In this document: one piece after another, positions 1 through 8,432 of the stretch
How the letters are laid out: every line of letters starts with the position of its first letter
Numbering within the stretch: the first letter of the stretch is position 1
NCBI RefSeq assembly: GCF_002752635.1
Contig: NZ_AYTW01000017.1
Span: 1 to 64,000 of the forward strand
Length of the DNA: 64,000 nt
Direction: 5' to 3'
From: Mesotoga sp. Brook.08.105.5.1
GTDB lineage: Bacteria > Thermotogota > Thermotogae > Petrotogales > Kosmotogaceae
Translations under genes and position numbers: made by a program
The notes under the pieces: model-generated
The model's input: the letters and a program-made list of their open reading frames with translations, nothing else
Databases searched by the model: none
Told to the model about the DNA's origin: nothing

Positions 1-225
1 TCCAATCTAGTTGTACTTATTTGGCTTTCATGTAGTAACTTTGCTCACCATGGCTGAACTTCATCACTTTGAGTTAGTTTATCGCTCGTTGTATCTCCTG
101 GGTTGAAGTGTGTATTCCTTTCTTTCTCATTCTGAACTCAAGCTCTCTTTGCACCAAGAATGCAAGGAAACATACAACGAAATGACCCTTTATCCTTCTC
201 GGTGTCCAGTGGAACATCGGTCTCA
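1..225 (-). pseudogene. IS1634-type transposase C-terminal remnant
   Basis: Read on the minus strand, this stretch encodes the C-terminal tail of an IS1634-family transposase in one frame: it begins at the motif RPMFHW near 220, continues through KGHFVVCFLAFL, and has two in-frame stops (after QRAIN and after YYMKAK). The remnant at 51474-51802 has the matching motifs RPIFHW and RGHFVLCFLAFL, and the intact transposase at 60996 has RPIHHW. There is no catalytic D or E residue left. It abuts the truncated end of the ABC permease pseudogene and runs off the window at position 1. Confidence 0.8.
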
Positions 226-938
226 CTTCATTTCTGGCATGTCTCTACCTTCGAGTATTGATGCTCGCATTCCCCTGAGTGCATAAGTTGCAGGGGATAG
301 TTTACCAACCAGCTGCATCCACAACGGTAGTACATCTATTTCGTAATACACCCCCGAAAACATGAGGAGCAAAGCCTGAAAGATGTGCACTACCTGAACT
401 CCCTTCTCAGGTGAAATCAGGGGCAGTACTGCAGCAACTATTCCCAGTCCTACAAATGAGAAGCTCGATACTGCAAGAATCCCGGCTGCCGAAAAGAAGT
501 TAGCTCTACCCTGGTTCAGATCAAAGAATATCGAAACTACGATCAATATCAGTCCGCTTCTCAGTATTCCATAAAGAAAGGCATAGCCACAAGTACTCAG
601 CAGATGGGATGCCCTTCTAACAGGTGCCATGAATGTATCTCTATCGTCTCTTCCCACCTCTTTCAGGCAGCGGTTTCGGCCACTATCTCAAAGAGAATAG
701 AGAGATAGCCCCAGAGTATCGATCCGAGCAACATGTAGAGGATCAAGTAACTAGTATCAAGTTTTGCTCCGGAAAACGATTCGACACCCTTACCAATGAA
801 CCCCATAGTCACAGAGTTTGCGATAGTATAAGCGAAGAATACGACTTCCCATTTCCAGTACCTCTTTGTGAAGTTGAAGTTCCGTTCAATGAAGGCCCAA
901 GAGGCTCGGAGCTCTCGAGCAGTTGACTGCGAACTCAT
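223..938 (-). pseudogene. ABC-2 type exporter permease, frameshifted and truncated
   Basis: Two ORFs, 663-938 and 223-657, are the N- and C-terminal parts of one ABC-2 permease of the kind that pairs with the ATPase just upstream. The reading frame is lost twice within about 25 bases: a TGA stands at 663-665 where a Trp codon is expected (context AETAA-stop-KRWEETIE), and one base is missing just after that, before the conserved FMAPVRR segment. Hydrophobic segments match a small six-helix permease. The C-terminus stops at MPEMK and is directly joined to a transposase tail, so the last part of the gene is also gone. It overlaps the ATPase gene by four bases, as in a normal exporter operon. 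No product is expected. Confidence 0.82.
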
Positions 939-1728
939 GTCGACTCTACCTCCTGATACTCTGCTTCCTCCATGCTCACATCGGTGAACTCGAGAAGGGC
1001 ATCTTCGAAGCTCGGGTTCTCAATCCTTCCGAGCAACTGCTTCTTAAGCTCCAATGGTCTTCCGGAAGCTACAATTCTTCCGAGATGGATTATGGCCACA
1101 TAGTCGCAGAGCTTCTCTGCTTCGTCCATGTTGTGTGTTGTCAGAAGCATCGTCGTGTTCATAGTCTCTTTTACATCTTTTATTAGGCTCTGTACATCTC
1201 TTTTTGCTCTTGGATCGAGTTCTGTTTTTGGTTCGTCGAGCAAGAGCATTCTCGCTTCAGTCATGAGAGCTCTAACTATGGCTACCTTTTGCTGCATGCC
1301 TCTCGAAAAGTCTTCGAGAGGATCTTTCAGTCTCTTCAGATCCAGACCAAACCTCTCTGCGAGAGAGTTGATCTTCCTCAAGGCTTCTCGTTTTGGTATT
1401 CCATAAAGTCCTGCCGCGAAACAGAGGTTTTCGACAGCCGACAGTTTTCCGAAAAAACTGGCCTCGACGGATACCCTGTTTATCACTCTTTGAACCGCCG
1501 CAGAGTTATTCACTGAGTCATATCGAAAAATCGATATGCCCCCCTGTCAGGTATCAAGAGTGTGGAGGCAATCCTTATAAAGGTAGATTTTCCTGAGCCG
1601 TTTGGACCGAGAAGACCATAGATCTCTCCTTCCTTTATTCTTAAACTAACTCCTTTCAACGCTTTGACTTCCTTCTTGTTCTTCTTGAAAGTCTTTACGA
1701 TACTATTGGCAAGCAAAGCGTCTGCCAC
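935..1728 (-). pseudogene. ABC exporter ATPase, frameshift in a G run
   Basis: The gene encodes the ATP-binding subunit of a small ABC exporter. The N-terminal part has a Walker A motif GPNGSGKST. The C-terminal part has a degenerate signature (FSRGMQQK), Walker B (LLLDEP), and the switch His (LLTTHN). They lie in different frames. The break coincides with a run of six G on the coding strand (1539-1544); seven G would restore the frame ([14 protein letters not shown]). The start is GTG at 1728, seven bases after GAGGAGGTG. The D-loop region reads LDEPKTELDP where LDEPTTGLDP is usual, which is consistent with relaxed selection. A sequencing error or slippage at the G run cannot be excluded, but the partner permease is independently broken. 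Confidence 0.82.
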
Positions 1729-1741
1729 TTTTTTCACCTCC

Positions 1742-1843
1742 TCAAAGATAATGAGGTCTGCTGAATTTGCTTTCCATTTCAACTTTCTGCTTTTCAACCA
1801 AACCATCGATAAAAGCACTCTTTGAGCCTCGTATTCTCCTCAT
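1742..1843 (-). CDS. short ORF, 33 aa, in exporter leader region
   Basis: The 33-residue ORF starts at ATG 1843, ten bases after AGGAGG, and ends 13 bases before the GTG start of the exporter ATPase. The peptide is very basic at the N-terminus (MRRIRGSK) and has no hydrophobic core or signal peptide. I do not recognise it. It could be a real peptide in the exporter operon, a precursor of an exported peptide, or a remnant of a longer decayed gene. The ribosome-binding site and tight spacing to the ATPase are the only support. Confidence 0.4.
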   Translation of the reverse strand: MRRIRGSKSAFIDGLVEKQKVEMESKFSRPHYL

Positions 1844-1868
1844 AGTTGGGTTTCCTCCTGTTATCTGT

Positions 1869-2072
1869 TTACTTCGGAAGGTTATCAAGACTTTCCGTTT
1901 TGTGTATGAATGGCGGAAGGGCCCCGAAATCGTCACTTCTTTTCTTTCTTAGCGGAACGATTACTGTTGACATATTTACCCCCTTGGCCTTTCGGAGAAC
2001 CTGTTCTGTTTCCGGCGGGAGAGGCTGGCTGTAACTAATGACGGGCTCTCCTCTCTTCGTTCTTGCATCCAT
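1869..2072 (-). CDS. short ORF, 67 aa, with internal start
   Basis: The ORF opens at ATG 2072 with GGAG six bases upstream, inside the preceding 29-aa ORF. An internal ATG (context GVNMSTVIVPLRKK) lies about four bases after AGGGGG, so a 34-residue product is as likely as the 67-residue one. Neither has a signal peptide or a membrane helix. I do not recognise the sequence. It is listed because its ribosome-binding sites and position in the exporter transcript argue against a chance ORF. Confidence 0.35.
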   Translation of the reverse strand: MDARTKRGEPVISYSQPLPPETEQVLRKAKGVNMSTVIVPLRKKRSDDFGALPPFIHKTESLDNLPK

Positions 2073-2124
2073 TTGCTTCTCCGTAAAATCCTGCTAACTC
2101 AATGACCGCAATTTCCCATGACAT
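2035..2124 (-). CDS. short ORF, 29 aa
   Basis: ATG 2124 follows GGAGG by seven bases, and the ORF ends at TAG 2035-2037 after 29 residues. The N-terminal half is mildly hydrophobic (IAVIELAGFYG); the C-terminal half is charged and contains one Cys. It lies 23 bases downstream of the terminator that ends the 35-aa ORF transcript. It could be a leader or precursor peptide, or the start of a gene that later lost its frame. It is not recognised. Confidence 0.35.
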   Translation of the reverse strand: MSWEIAVIELAGFYGEANGCKNEERRARH

Positions 2125-2146
2125 TTGATTACCTCCGATAGTCAAG

Positions 2147-2179
2147 AAAAAAAGACCGTGGCTCTTACTCGCCACGGTC
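2147..2179 (-). terminator. strong intrinsic terminator
   Basis: On the minus strand a perfect 9-bp stem (GACCGTGGC / GCCACGGTC) with an 8-base loop is followed by seven T. It ends the transcript that carries the 35-aa ORF. Because three more short ORFs and the exporter genes follow in the same direction without an obvious new promoter, it could act as an attenuator. Confidence 0.9.
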
Positions 2180-2197
2180 CTTCATTATTCCTTCTCG

Positions 2198-2305
2198 TTA
2201 TACGATCTTATACCCCAAACGACGGAAGAAGGCGTGGCATAGCGCGGCATCACCGAAAATCCGGTTGAGGAAAACGGTTGCCTGAACTCTGAATCTAATT
2301 AACAT
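2198..2305 (-). CDS. 35-aa peptide with own promoter and terminator
   Basis: ATG 2305 lies nine bases after AAGGAGGT, an excellent ribosome-binding site. The 35-residue product is cationic and hydrophobic (six Arg, one Lys, four Phe, one Cys), with a mid-peptide stretch VFLNRIFGDAALCHAFF and the end YKIV. A sigma-70-like promoter lies 41 bases upstream of the start and a strong terminator 18 bases after the stop, so it forms a transcript of about 190 bases. It is not a family I recognise. Candidate roles are a secreted or antimicrobial peptide for the adjacent (now broken) exporter, or a leader peptide controlling that operon by attenuation. Both are inference. Confidence 0.5.
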   Translation of the reverse strand: MLIRFRVQATVFLNRIFGDAALCHAFFRRLGYKIV

Positions 2306-2345
2306 CAAAATATACCTCCTTCCATAAGCTATTTTTTGCTGGCAA

Positions 2346-2374
2346 GTTATAGCACAACAAGTAAGTATTCTCAA
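2346..2374 (-). promoter_or_regulatory. promoter of short-ORF/exporter locus
   Basis: Minus strand: TTGAGA (2374-2369), 17-base spacer, TATAAC (2351-2346). The 35-aa ORF starts 41 bases downstream of the -10 element. Two other TTGA-type hexamers lie just upstream. Confidence 0.6.
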
Positions 2375-2559
2375 CTTCAAAGTCAAAGATTCTCTAAAGC
2401 GTATTTTAACTTTAATGACCTTGTTTTGTCATGAGGTAAATAATTCTAGTTCTGCCTAAGATTTCTGAATTAGGAGGATAACGGAATAAGCGGTACGACC
2501 GAGAGCAAAGTGAGCCAAATAGCTCGCTGCAGCTGAGCATTAGACGTCCCGCCCTTCTG

Positions 2560-4407
2560 TTATTTGAACAGCAGATCAATCAGCTCTCCATTACTATCAA
2601 TAACATCGTCTGTAAAGGGGTCGCCAGGAAGTAAAATTACCTCGCCTCGACCCAGGGGGTATCTTCCTGATTCTCCGACCAACCGAGACAGCCCATCAAA
2701 GAAGACTCCATCAATCTCTCTTACTTCTTCGGTTATGCGTCCTTCATAGCTGCATGCAATACCCATATCTTCCAATAGCATGTTGTATGTGGACAAAACC
2801 TCCTCACTGATCTCTTCACCAGTTCCGGTAATTATTAGTGTCCCCCCATCTTCGACAAACTCTTTAATGATCAGTGCCTGTTGCGGCATGAGCATCTTCA
2901 GTCGCTCAAAACTTCCACCTGCACCTGGTAGAGGGAGGAGAAGAACGTTTATAGTATCGAGCTCTCCTGCCTTGAAAATCCTATCGGCAGCAAGAAGCTT
3001 ATGACCCATATCTTCGAGTGACGTCTGCAACTTGGTTCGTTCGTTACTGGCGAAGTTGACGTGACTCCTATCCAGTAGAATGTTCAATGAAGATGCGCTC
3101 CTGATATTGAGTTTCAAAACTGAATATAGAATTGAGTCGAGAAAGAATGATAACTCTCCATCGTATTCCTGTACTTCCCTTCTTAAGTTAATTATTTTGG
3201 ATTCAAATCCTTGGAGTGTGACGATTTCGCTGTGTATCTCTCCGCGGGAATTGGTAATCTGCAACAATGAAGAAGCCTCTCCTTGCTCAACATTGGAGAG
3301 CTGAAAGGAAAGCGTAACGCTCTCTCTCGGCTTCACGCTCTCAGGATAAGCGCTCGGGTTGTGAAGATGGATCGGGTGAGACCTCTGAATCCAGATTGGT
3401 GAAGATACCGCTTCCTCACCGTCTTTTCCCCTTGCGTATATGAAGAAGTACTGGAAACCCGTTCTTATATCAACGGCGAGCTCAAGAACACATTCATTGC
3501 CGTCAACCAGAAACTCTGCAAATAATCCTTCCAGAGAATAAATCCTAACTATTTCCAGCGGATCGTCTGCTGTATCCTTTATGGAGATACACAAATTAAC
3601 TTGATCTGTATCATACACGATATCTCCCATGAAGGCTTCTTCGGTCGAGAAGTGAATCAAGATGTCCTTGTCTTCAGTCGCGTAGGTCCTTCGATTGATG
3701 AATGCCTCTAAAATCGCTTCTTCCGTCAGCTCGCGTGCATATACGGCTGTTCTGGAATCGTTTGCTCCTCCCCAGTTAGGTTTGTGGTTGTCTTGACCAA
3801 GAGTTGCTCCGAGATGCCAACCCTTGCCAAGTGCCTGAAGGTAAGCTTCGAACATCTCGTCTACAATTGTATCGTTTTCCCACCAGTTTCCGTTTCCTAC
3901 TTCTATAAGGTTCATATAGAGATCTGCTTCCGGAGAGTACTGAAAATCTTTGAAGTTGTCTCCGAAGACTCTCACCGGGTGGTTGAACTGCCCAACTGCG
4001 TTACGTTCGATAATCCAGTCGTACAAATGCCATAGATCAGACTTGACTCTATCAGTCCAATCGCTGGTGCCGTAGACGTTGATGTGTCCGGTTCCAGTAG
4101 CCGTCCACTCGAATCCGGCAAGTGCCAGGAAATCGGCAGATGATGCTTGCCGGGCCGCCTCTATAGTCGCTGCCAGCTTATCTCTTCCGTCGGGGAGGTC
4201 CTGAACGAAGTAATAAGCATGATCAGTTATAGCAAGAAAGTCAAGATTGGGTACACCCTTTGCATACGAATACGCTTCTTCAGGGAATCCAGTGCCATCA
4301 GAATAAGAAGTGTGAGAATGAGGATTTCCAAAGAAAAGCGTTAACTCCCCGCCAACGAGAATTATAGAAGCAAAGACCAGGAGAAACACTAGGATAAAAT
4401 TCTTCAT
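2560..4407 (-). CDS. secreted CehA/McbA-type PHP metallohydrolase
   Basis: The 615-residue protein starts with a signal peptide (hydrophobic residues 3-20, ending at VGGE). Residues about 25-270 form a PHP metal-dependent phosphoesterase domain: GNPHSHTSYSDG supplies the first His pair and Asp, AITDHA the next, then GFEWT, FNHP and GQDNHK supply further metal ligands. Family members hydrolyse phosphoesters or related bonds with two or three metals; the substrate here is unknown. The middle is beta-rich, and residues about 430-615 resemble a glutamine-amidotransferase-like/DUF4350-type fold, without an evident catalytic Cys. ATG 4407 was chosen over TTG 4410 for its spacing to GGGTGA. It stands alone, with 94 bases to the next gene upstream. 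It probably acts outside the inner membrane. Confidence 0.82.
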   Translation of the reverse strand: MKNFILVFLLVFASIILVGGELTLFFGNPHSHTSYSDGTGFPEEAYSYAKGVPNLDFLAITDHAYYFVQDLPDGRDKLAATIEAARQASSADFLALAGFEWTATGTGHINVYGTSDWTDRVKSDLWHLYDWIIERNAVGQFNHPVRVFGDNFKDFQYSPEADLYMNLIEVGNGNWWENDTIVDEMFEAYLQALGKGWHLGATLGQDNHKPNWGGANDSRTAVYARELTEEAILEAFINRRTYATEDKDILIHFSTEEAFMGDIVYDTDQVNLCISIKDTADDPLEIVRIYSLEGLFAEFLVDGNECVLELAVDIRTGFQYFFIYARGKDGEEAVSSPIWIQRSHPIHLHNPSAYPESVKPRESVTLSFQLSNVEQGEASSLLQITNSRGEIHSEIVTLQGFESKIINLRREVQEYDGELSFFLDSILYSVLKLNIRSASSLNILLDRSHVNFASNERTKLQTSLEDMGHKLLAADRIFKAGELDTINVLLLPLPGAGGSFERLKMLMPQQALIIKEFVEDGGTLIITGTGEEISEEVLSTYNMLLEDMGIACSYEGRITEEVREIDGVFFDGLSRLVGESGRYPLGRGEVILLPGDPFTDDVIDSNGELIDLLFK

Positions 4408-4500
4408 CAAATCACCCTTTCGCAGTTTGATTGTATGTGGATACGGAAAAAGACAACGATCAGTTGTTAATACAATCTATCTAGGCTGAAGCCTGATTTA

Positions 4501-5538
4501 TCAGAATTCAGACTCCTTTTCGTTCTCTCGTTCACCTAAGTATAGTCTGCTTTGAAACATCTTTGAAAAAGCAGTCCATTTGCTTCCCTTTGAAGCTGTG
4601 GAAGCGTTAGTCTCGAAGCTATCAAGCTTCGAATCGAGATTGTCACAAAGCCATATGAGAATTGCTTCGCGGGTCTTTGGAGTAACGGGAGAACCGAACT
4701 GCAGTTCCCCATGATGACTCAGAACTATGTGGATCAGTGTCTTTCTTTTTTCTTCAGGAAAACCCTTGATCTTTGAAATCTCAATCTCAATGATTCTTGC
4801 GCCGATCGCTATGTGTTCCTCAAGGTAACCCTCATCTGAGTAGTCGAATTCGAATGATTCTGTGGTATATGATATTGTCTTTCCAATATCGTGGAAGAGT
4901 CCCCCGGTGATTATGAGGTCCCTGTCGATATTTGCTCTTGATCCAGAAACCTCAGTCAGAGCAAGTGCGTACTTGACTACCGAAAGGCTGTGTTCCGCAA
5001 GTCCTCCTATTCTGGCGTGATGATACATTTTGGCTGCCGGCGCTTCAAAGAAGTCTGGGCAAGGCCCGTCCTCTGAAATAAGCTTTTCTGCAAGGGCCTT
5101 CAGATAGTCGTCTTTGACAGATTCGATGAGTTCGCGTACTTCCGATACGATTCTCTCAGGATCTTCGACAACCGGAAGTAACTGTGAAATCGAACCGGAA
5201 CTGTAGTTTTCCATCTCATCTACCGAGAACAGCCTTCTTATTTTAATACTCAACCCGTATCTATCATCCATAAGATAGTCAGCAAGGCCCACATTACCTA
5301 TCACAGGTTCCAAACAGCCCTGTTCACTTATCCATGCCTTTGCATCGATTCTGTTTCTGGAGTCTCCGACAATGCAGTCGTAGTAAGGACCTCTACTTCC
5401 TTCGACCCTTTTTGAACTGAAAATGAAGAAAAAGCCCTGCTTCGAGTTGACGAAATTCTCTATTCTGTCGAAGGAAGTATCGTATTTTCTAAGGATTTCG
5501 GAAAGCACAGGGTAAGTGCCGTTTTTTCCATCAATCAT
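4501..5538 (-). CDS. YhaM-like HD-domain 3'-5' exoribonuclease
   Basis: The 345-residue protein has an N-terminal OB-like part (residues about 20-110, with FIFSSKR, YYDCIVGD and DAKAW) followed by an HD domain (about 165-320). The HD metal ligands are visible: HARIGGLAEHSL, GGLFHDIGKT, the His of HIAIGARI, and LSHHGE. YhaM/CBF1 proteins of this layout are 3'-5' exoribonucleases. I chose ATG 5538, seven bases after AAGGAGAG, instead of a longer ORF to 5622, because the longer form would overlap the 43-aa membrane gene that starts at 5743. It follows that gene and oadB in the same direction, though a functional link is not apparent. Confidence 0.8.
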   Translation of the reverse strand: MIDGKNGTYPVLSEILRKYDTSFDRIENFVNSKQGFFFIFSSKRVEGSRGPYYDCIVGDSRNRIDAKAWISEQGCLEPVIGNVGLADYLMDDRYGLSIKIRRLFSVDEMENYSSGSISQLLPVVEDPERIVSEVRELIESVKDDYLKALAEKLISEDGPCPDFFEAPAAKMYHHARIGGLAEHSLSVVKYALALTEVSGSRANIDRDLIITGGLFHDIGKTISYTTESFEFDYSDEGYLEEHIAIGARIIEIEISKIKGFPEEKRKTLIHIVLSHHGELQFGSPVTPKTREAILIWLCDNLDSKLDSFETNASTASKGSKWTAFSKMFQSRLYLGERENEKESEF

Positions 5539-5611
5539 GGCAACTCTCCTTTTCGTGCTTTTTGAAGTCTCCAGGCGAGGTCTATTGATAAAAGAAACGT
5601 GCAGCAGCGAC

Positions 5612-5743
5612 CTATTTCTCATTCCTTCTTGAGGTAGACTTCATTAGCAATTTTATCATTATGAAGAAGGCAATCGTAGCGACAAATATCGTAGGATAAC
5701 CTTCAAGAAAAATCGCGATGCTCCTAGAGACTGCTTCACTCAT
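5612..5743 (-). CDS. 43-aa single-helix membrane protein, OadG-like
   Basis: ATG 5743 lies seven bases after AAAGGAG and only 14 bases after the oadB stop codon. The 43-residue product has one membrane helix (about residues 17-34, PTIFVATIAFFIMIKLLM) and a basic tail (STSRRNEK). Size, topology and position fit a reduced gamma-type subunit of a sodium-pumping decarboxylase, which anchors the complex in other bacteria. There is no sequence motif that proves this. It ends 73 bases before the start chosen for the HD gene. Confidence 0.6.
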   Translation of the reverse strand: MSEAVSRSIAIFLEGYPTIFVATIAFFIMIKLLMKSTSRRNEK

Positions 5744-5757
5744 TGTCTATGCTCCTT

Positions 5758-6855
5758 TCATCTTAAAAAGATCGCCAAAACTATGCTGCCGGCTAGAACG
5801 GAGCCGATCTGCCCGGCTACGTTCGCGCCTGTTGCGTACATTATTAAGAAGTTGTTTGGGTCTTCTTCGAGTCCCATCTTATGCACAACCCTTGCCGACA
5901 TAGGAAAAGCCGATATTCCTGCTGCGCCAATCATAGGGTTAATCTTCTGTTTTCTAAATAGGTTGAAAACCTTTGCGAAAATGATTCCACCCATAGTGTC
6001 AAGTACGAAAGCAACTAATCCCATTAGAAGAATCAACAGTGTTCTGGAGTTCAGGAATGCGCTGGCCGTCATAGTAGAACCGATGGCGATTCCAAGAAAC
6101 AAAGTGATGATGTTTGAGAGCTCGTTCTGAGCAGCATTACTCAACTTGTTCAGAACTCCCGATTCTCTTATCAGATTCCCAAACATGAGCATTCCGATCA
6201 GAGCTACACTTACAGGGGCGATGATACCGGCAAGAAGCGTAACAAGAATCGGGAAGAGGATCTTAACGTACTTGGGGACTTTTTCGGTTCTATTATCCAT
6301 TCTTATTCTTCTCTCTTCCTTGGTAGTAAGCAGCTTAATAATGGGTGGTTGAACTACCGGAACAAGAGCCATATAGGAATACGCGGCGACTGAGATCGGC
6401 CCAAGCATGTGAATGGCCAATCTGCTTGCGACATAGATTGATGTCGGACCATCCGCGGTCCCGATTATCCCGATAGCGATCGCTTCTCTTATATCAAATC
6501 CAAGCAGAGCAGCCACAATTATCGTCAGAAAGATCCCCAATTGGGCAGCCGCTCCATAGAAAAACATGACCGGTTTTTGAAGAAGAGGTCCGAAATCGAT
6601 CATCGCTCCGATCCCGATGAAGATCAAGGCAGGAAAGAGCTCATTTGCAATTCCAGCTTCGTATAGGATAGTTAGCACTCCATGTTCTCCAATAGCCGAT
6701 GATCCCGGAATGTTTGTGAGTATTGCTCCGAAACCGATTGGAAGAAGCAACATCGGCTCGTATTCTTTCTTTATCGCTAGATAGATCAGAACTCCGCCAA
6801 TAGCAAACATTATCAAGTTTTGCGCGGGAATAACGAAATTCGACAGTAGATTCAT
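5758..6855 (-). CDS. oadB: sodium-pumping decarboxylase beta subunit
   Basis: The 365-residue integral membrane protein is full length for the OadB/GcdB/MmdB family, which couples decarboxylation of a biotin-bound carboxyl group to sodium export. Family motifs are visible: GIGAMIDFGP, GIIGTADGPT, SYMALVPVVQPP, NSRTLLILLMG, ISAFPMSARV and the C-terminal YATGANVAGQIGSV. Hydrophobic segments account for about ten helices. ATG 6855 (after TTG 6858) lies eight bases behind GGAGG. The biotin-carrier and carboxyltransferase (alpha) genes are not adjacent, so they must be elsewhere. It is followed by the 43-aa gamma-like gene. The 216-base gap to the divergent bglA holds its promoter, which I could not place. 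Confidence 0.9.
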   Translation of the reverse strand: MNLLSNFVIPAQNLIMFAIGGVLIYLAIKKEYEPMLLLPIGFGAILTNIPGSSAIGEHGVLTILYEAGIANELFPALIFIGIGAMIDFGPLLQKPVMFFYGAAAQLGIFLTIIVAALLGFDIREAIAIGIIGTADGPTSIYVASRLAIHMLGPISVAAYSYMALVPVVQPPIIKLLTTKEERRIRMDNRTEKVPKYVKILFPILVTLLAGIIAPVSVALIGMLMFGNLIRESGVLNKLSNAAQNELSNIITLFLGIAIGSTMTASAFLNSRTLLILLMGLVAFVLDTMGGIIFAKVFNLFRKQKINPMIGAAGISAFPMSARVVHKMGLEEDPNNFLIMYATGANVAGQIGSVLAGSIVLAIFLR

Positions 6856-7071
6856 CAATGCTGCCTCCCAGAAATGAATTCAACTCCTAGCATGGAGAAA
6901 TCAAGAACCGGCAAATTCGGAACTGCTTTCTTTATCAATACTAATACAAGCCGAAGGCTTTTGATCAGATGGGACAGATTTCCTGGTTCTTACCGACCTC
7001 TGATTCTACATGTTGGAATGAGTAATGTGGTAGGATTTGTAAAGTGAGAAGTTGGCTAGGAGGGGATCTCT

Positions 7072-8403
7072 TTGCGAGCAAGTTTTCCTGAGGACTTTCT
7101 TTGGGGTGTTGCAACGGCTTCTTATCAGATTGAGGGCGCAGACCTGCAAGAAGGTAAAGGGCCTTCGATATGGTCGGATTTCACCCATGAACCTGGACGA
7201 ATAGATTCCGGGGAAAATGGCGATATTGCCTGCGATCACTACCACAGGTACTTGGAAGACATTGAGCTTATGACTAGGCTCGGAGTGAACTCCTACCGAT
7301 TTTCCATATCCTGGCCAAGAGTGTTTCCTGAAGGCAGAGGACAGATAAACCAGATGGGAATCGATTTCTACGATAGACTGATTGATGAACTTCTTAAGAG
7401 GAGTATTCGGCCTGTTGTTACTCTATACCACTGGGATCTCCCTCTTAAACTGCAGAAAAGATTTAAGGGATGGGAGTCCCGAGAAATAAGGCATTACTTT
7501 GGCGATTATTCCAGCAGTATGTTCAGCAAATTCGGTGACAGGGTGAAGCTCTGGATAACTTTGAACGAACCGTATTGCTCATCCCACGTCAGTTACCTCT
7601 GGGGGGAACACGCACCCGGAAAGAGAGATTTGAGGATTTCACTTTCCGTTGCTCACAACCTTTTGCTTTCTCATGGTGAAGCGGTGAAGCGTTTTAGGGA
7701 GGAAGTAAGAGACGGCATGATTGGTCTAACCAATGTATCTGCTTTTGTTGAGCCTGCTAGCGATTCCGGAGCTGATCTTCGAGCGGCAAGACTCTATGAT
7801 CAATTCGTAAACGGGTGGTTCTTTGAAACCCCAATCACTGGCGAGTATCCTTCCGAACTCTTCTCAAGGTTCGAGATTGCAGGAGTGAGCCCAACTATCG
7901 AAGATGAAGATATGGAACTAATATCCACGCCGTTCGACTTTTGGGGTGTGAATTACTATACAAGAAACCTTGTTAGAAGCCAAGAATCAAGCGTGCTTGG
8001 CAGCGAAGTTGTTCAGGGAGACCTCCCGAAGACCGAGATGGGATGGGAGATCTACCCAGAAGGTCTAGAAGGTTTTCTATTCAAGGTCTTCAAAGAATAC
8101 GGAAGGAAACCGATCTATGTTACTGAGAACGGTATCGCAAGCAAAGATGCTTTGGTTGATGGCAACGTTGACGATGGCCCGAGAATTGATTACCTTAGAA
8201 AGCACTTTTCAGCTGCTCTTAACGCGATCAAGGGAGGAGTGGATCTTAGGGGCTTTTTTGTCTGGACTATGATGGACAATTTCGAATGGGCACGAGGTTA
8301 CTCCAAGAGGTTTGGTTTGGTATACGTGGACTTCAAAAACGATCTGAAACGAGTTCCAAAGAAGAGTTTCAACTATTACAGGGATTTCCTTCGGTCTTTG
8401 TGA
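7072..8403 (+). CDS. bglA: GH1 beta-glucosidase
   Basis: The 443-residue enzyme is a glycoside hydrolase family 1 protein that splits beta-glucosides or beta-galactosides, such as cellobiose, with retention. The acid/base Glu is E166 in TLNEP and the nucleophile is E352 in VTENG; the substrate-binding N-terminus FLWGVATASYQIEG and the C-terminal WTMMDNFEWARGY are both intact. There is no signal peptide, so it is cytoplasmic. The start is TTG 7072, six bases after AGGAGGGGA. It is divergent from oadB and is followed by degV in the same direction after 136 bases. Confidence 0.95.
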   Translation: MRASFPEDFLWGVATASYQIEGADLQEGKGPSIWSDFTHEPGRIDSGENGDIACDHYHRYLEDIELMTRLGVNSYRFSISWPRVFPEGRGQINQMGIDFYDRLIDELLKRSIRPVVTLYHWDLPLKLQKRFKGWESREIRHYFGDYSSSMFSKFGDRVKLWITLNEPYCSSHVSYLWGEHAPGKRDLRISLSVAHNLLLSHGEAVKRFREEVRDGMIGLTNVSAFVEPASDSGADLRAARLYDQFVNGWFFETPITGEYPSELFSRFEIAGVSPTIEDEDMELISTPFDFWGVNYYTRNLVRSQESSVLGSEVVQGDLPKTEMGWEIYPEGLEGFLFKVFKEYGRKPIYVTENGIASKDALVDGNVDDGPRIDYLRKHFSAALNAIKGGVDLRGFFVWTMMDNFEWARGYSKRFGLVYVDFKNDLKRVPKKSFNYYRDFLRSL

Positions 8404-8432
8404 ATCAGATTTTGGTAGACATAACTGACTTA

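Noticed and set aside
7-222. Continuation of the ABC permease beyond 223
   Set aside because: The frame that makes sense here is a transposase tail, not permease helices.
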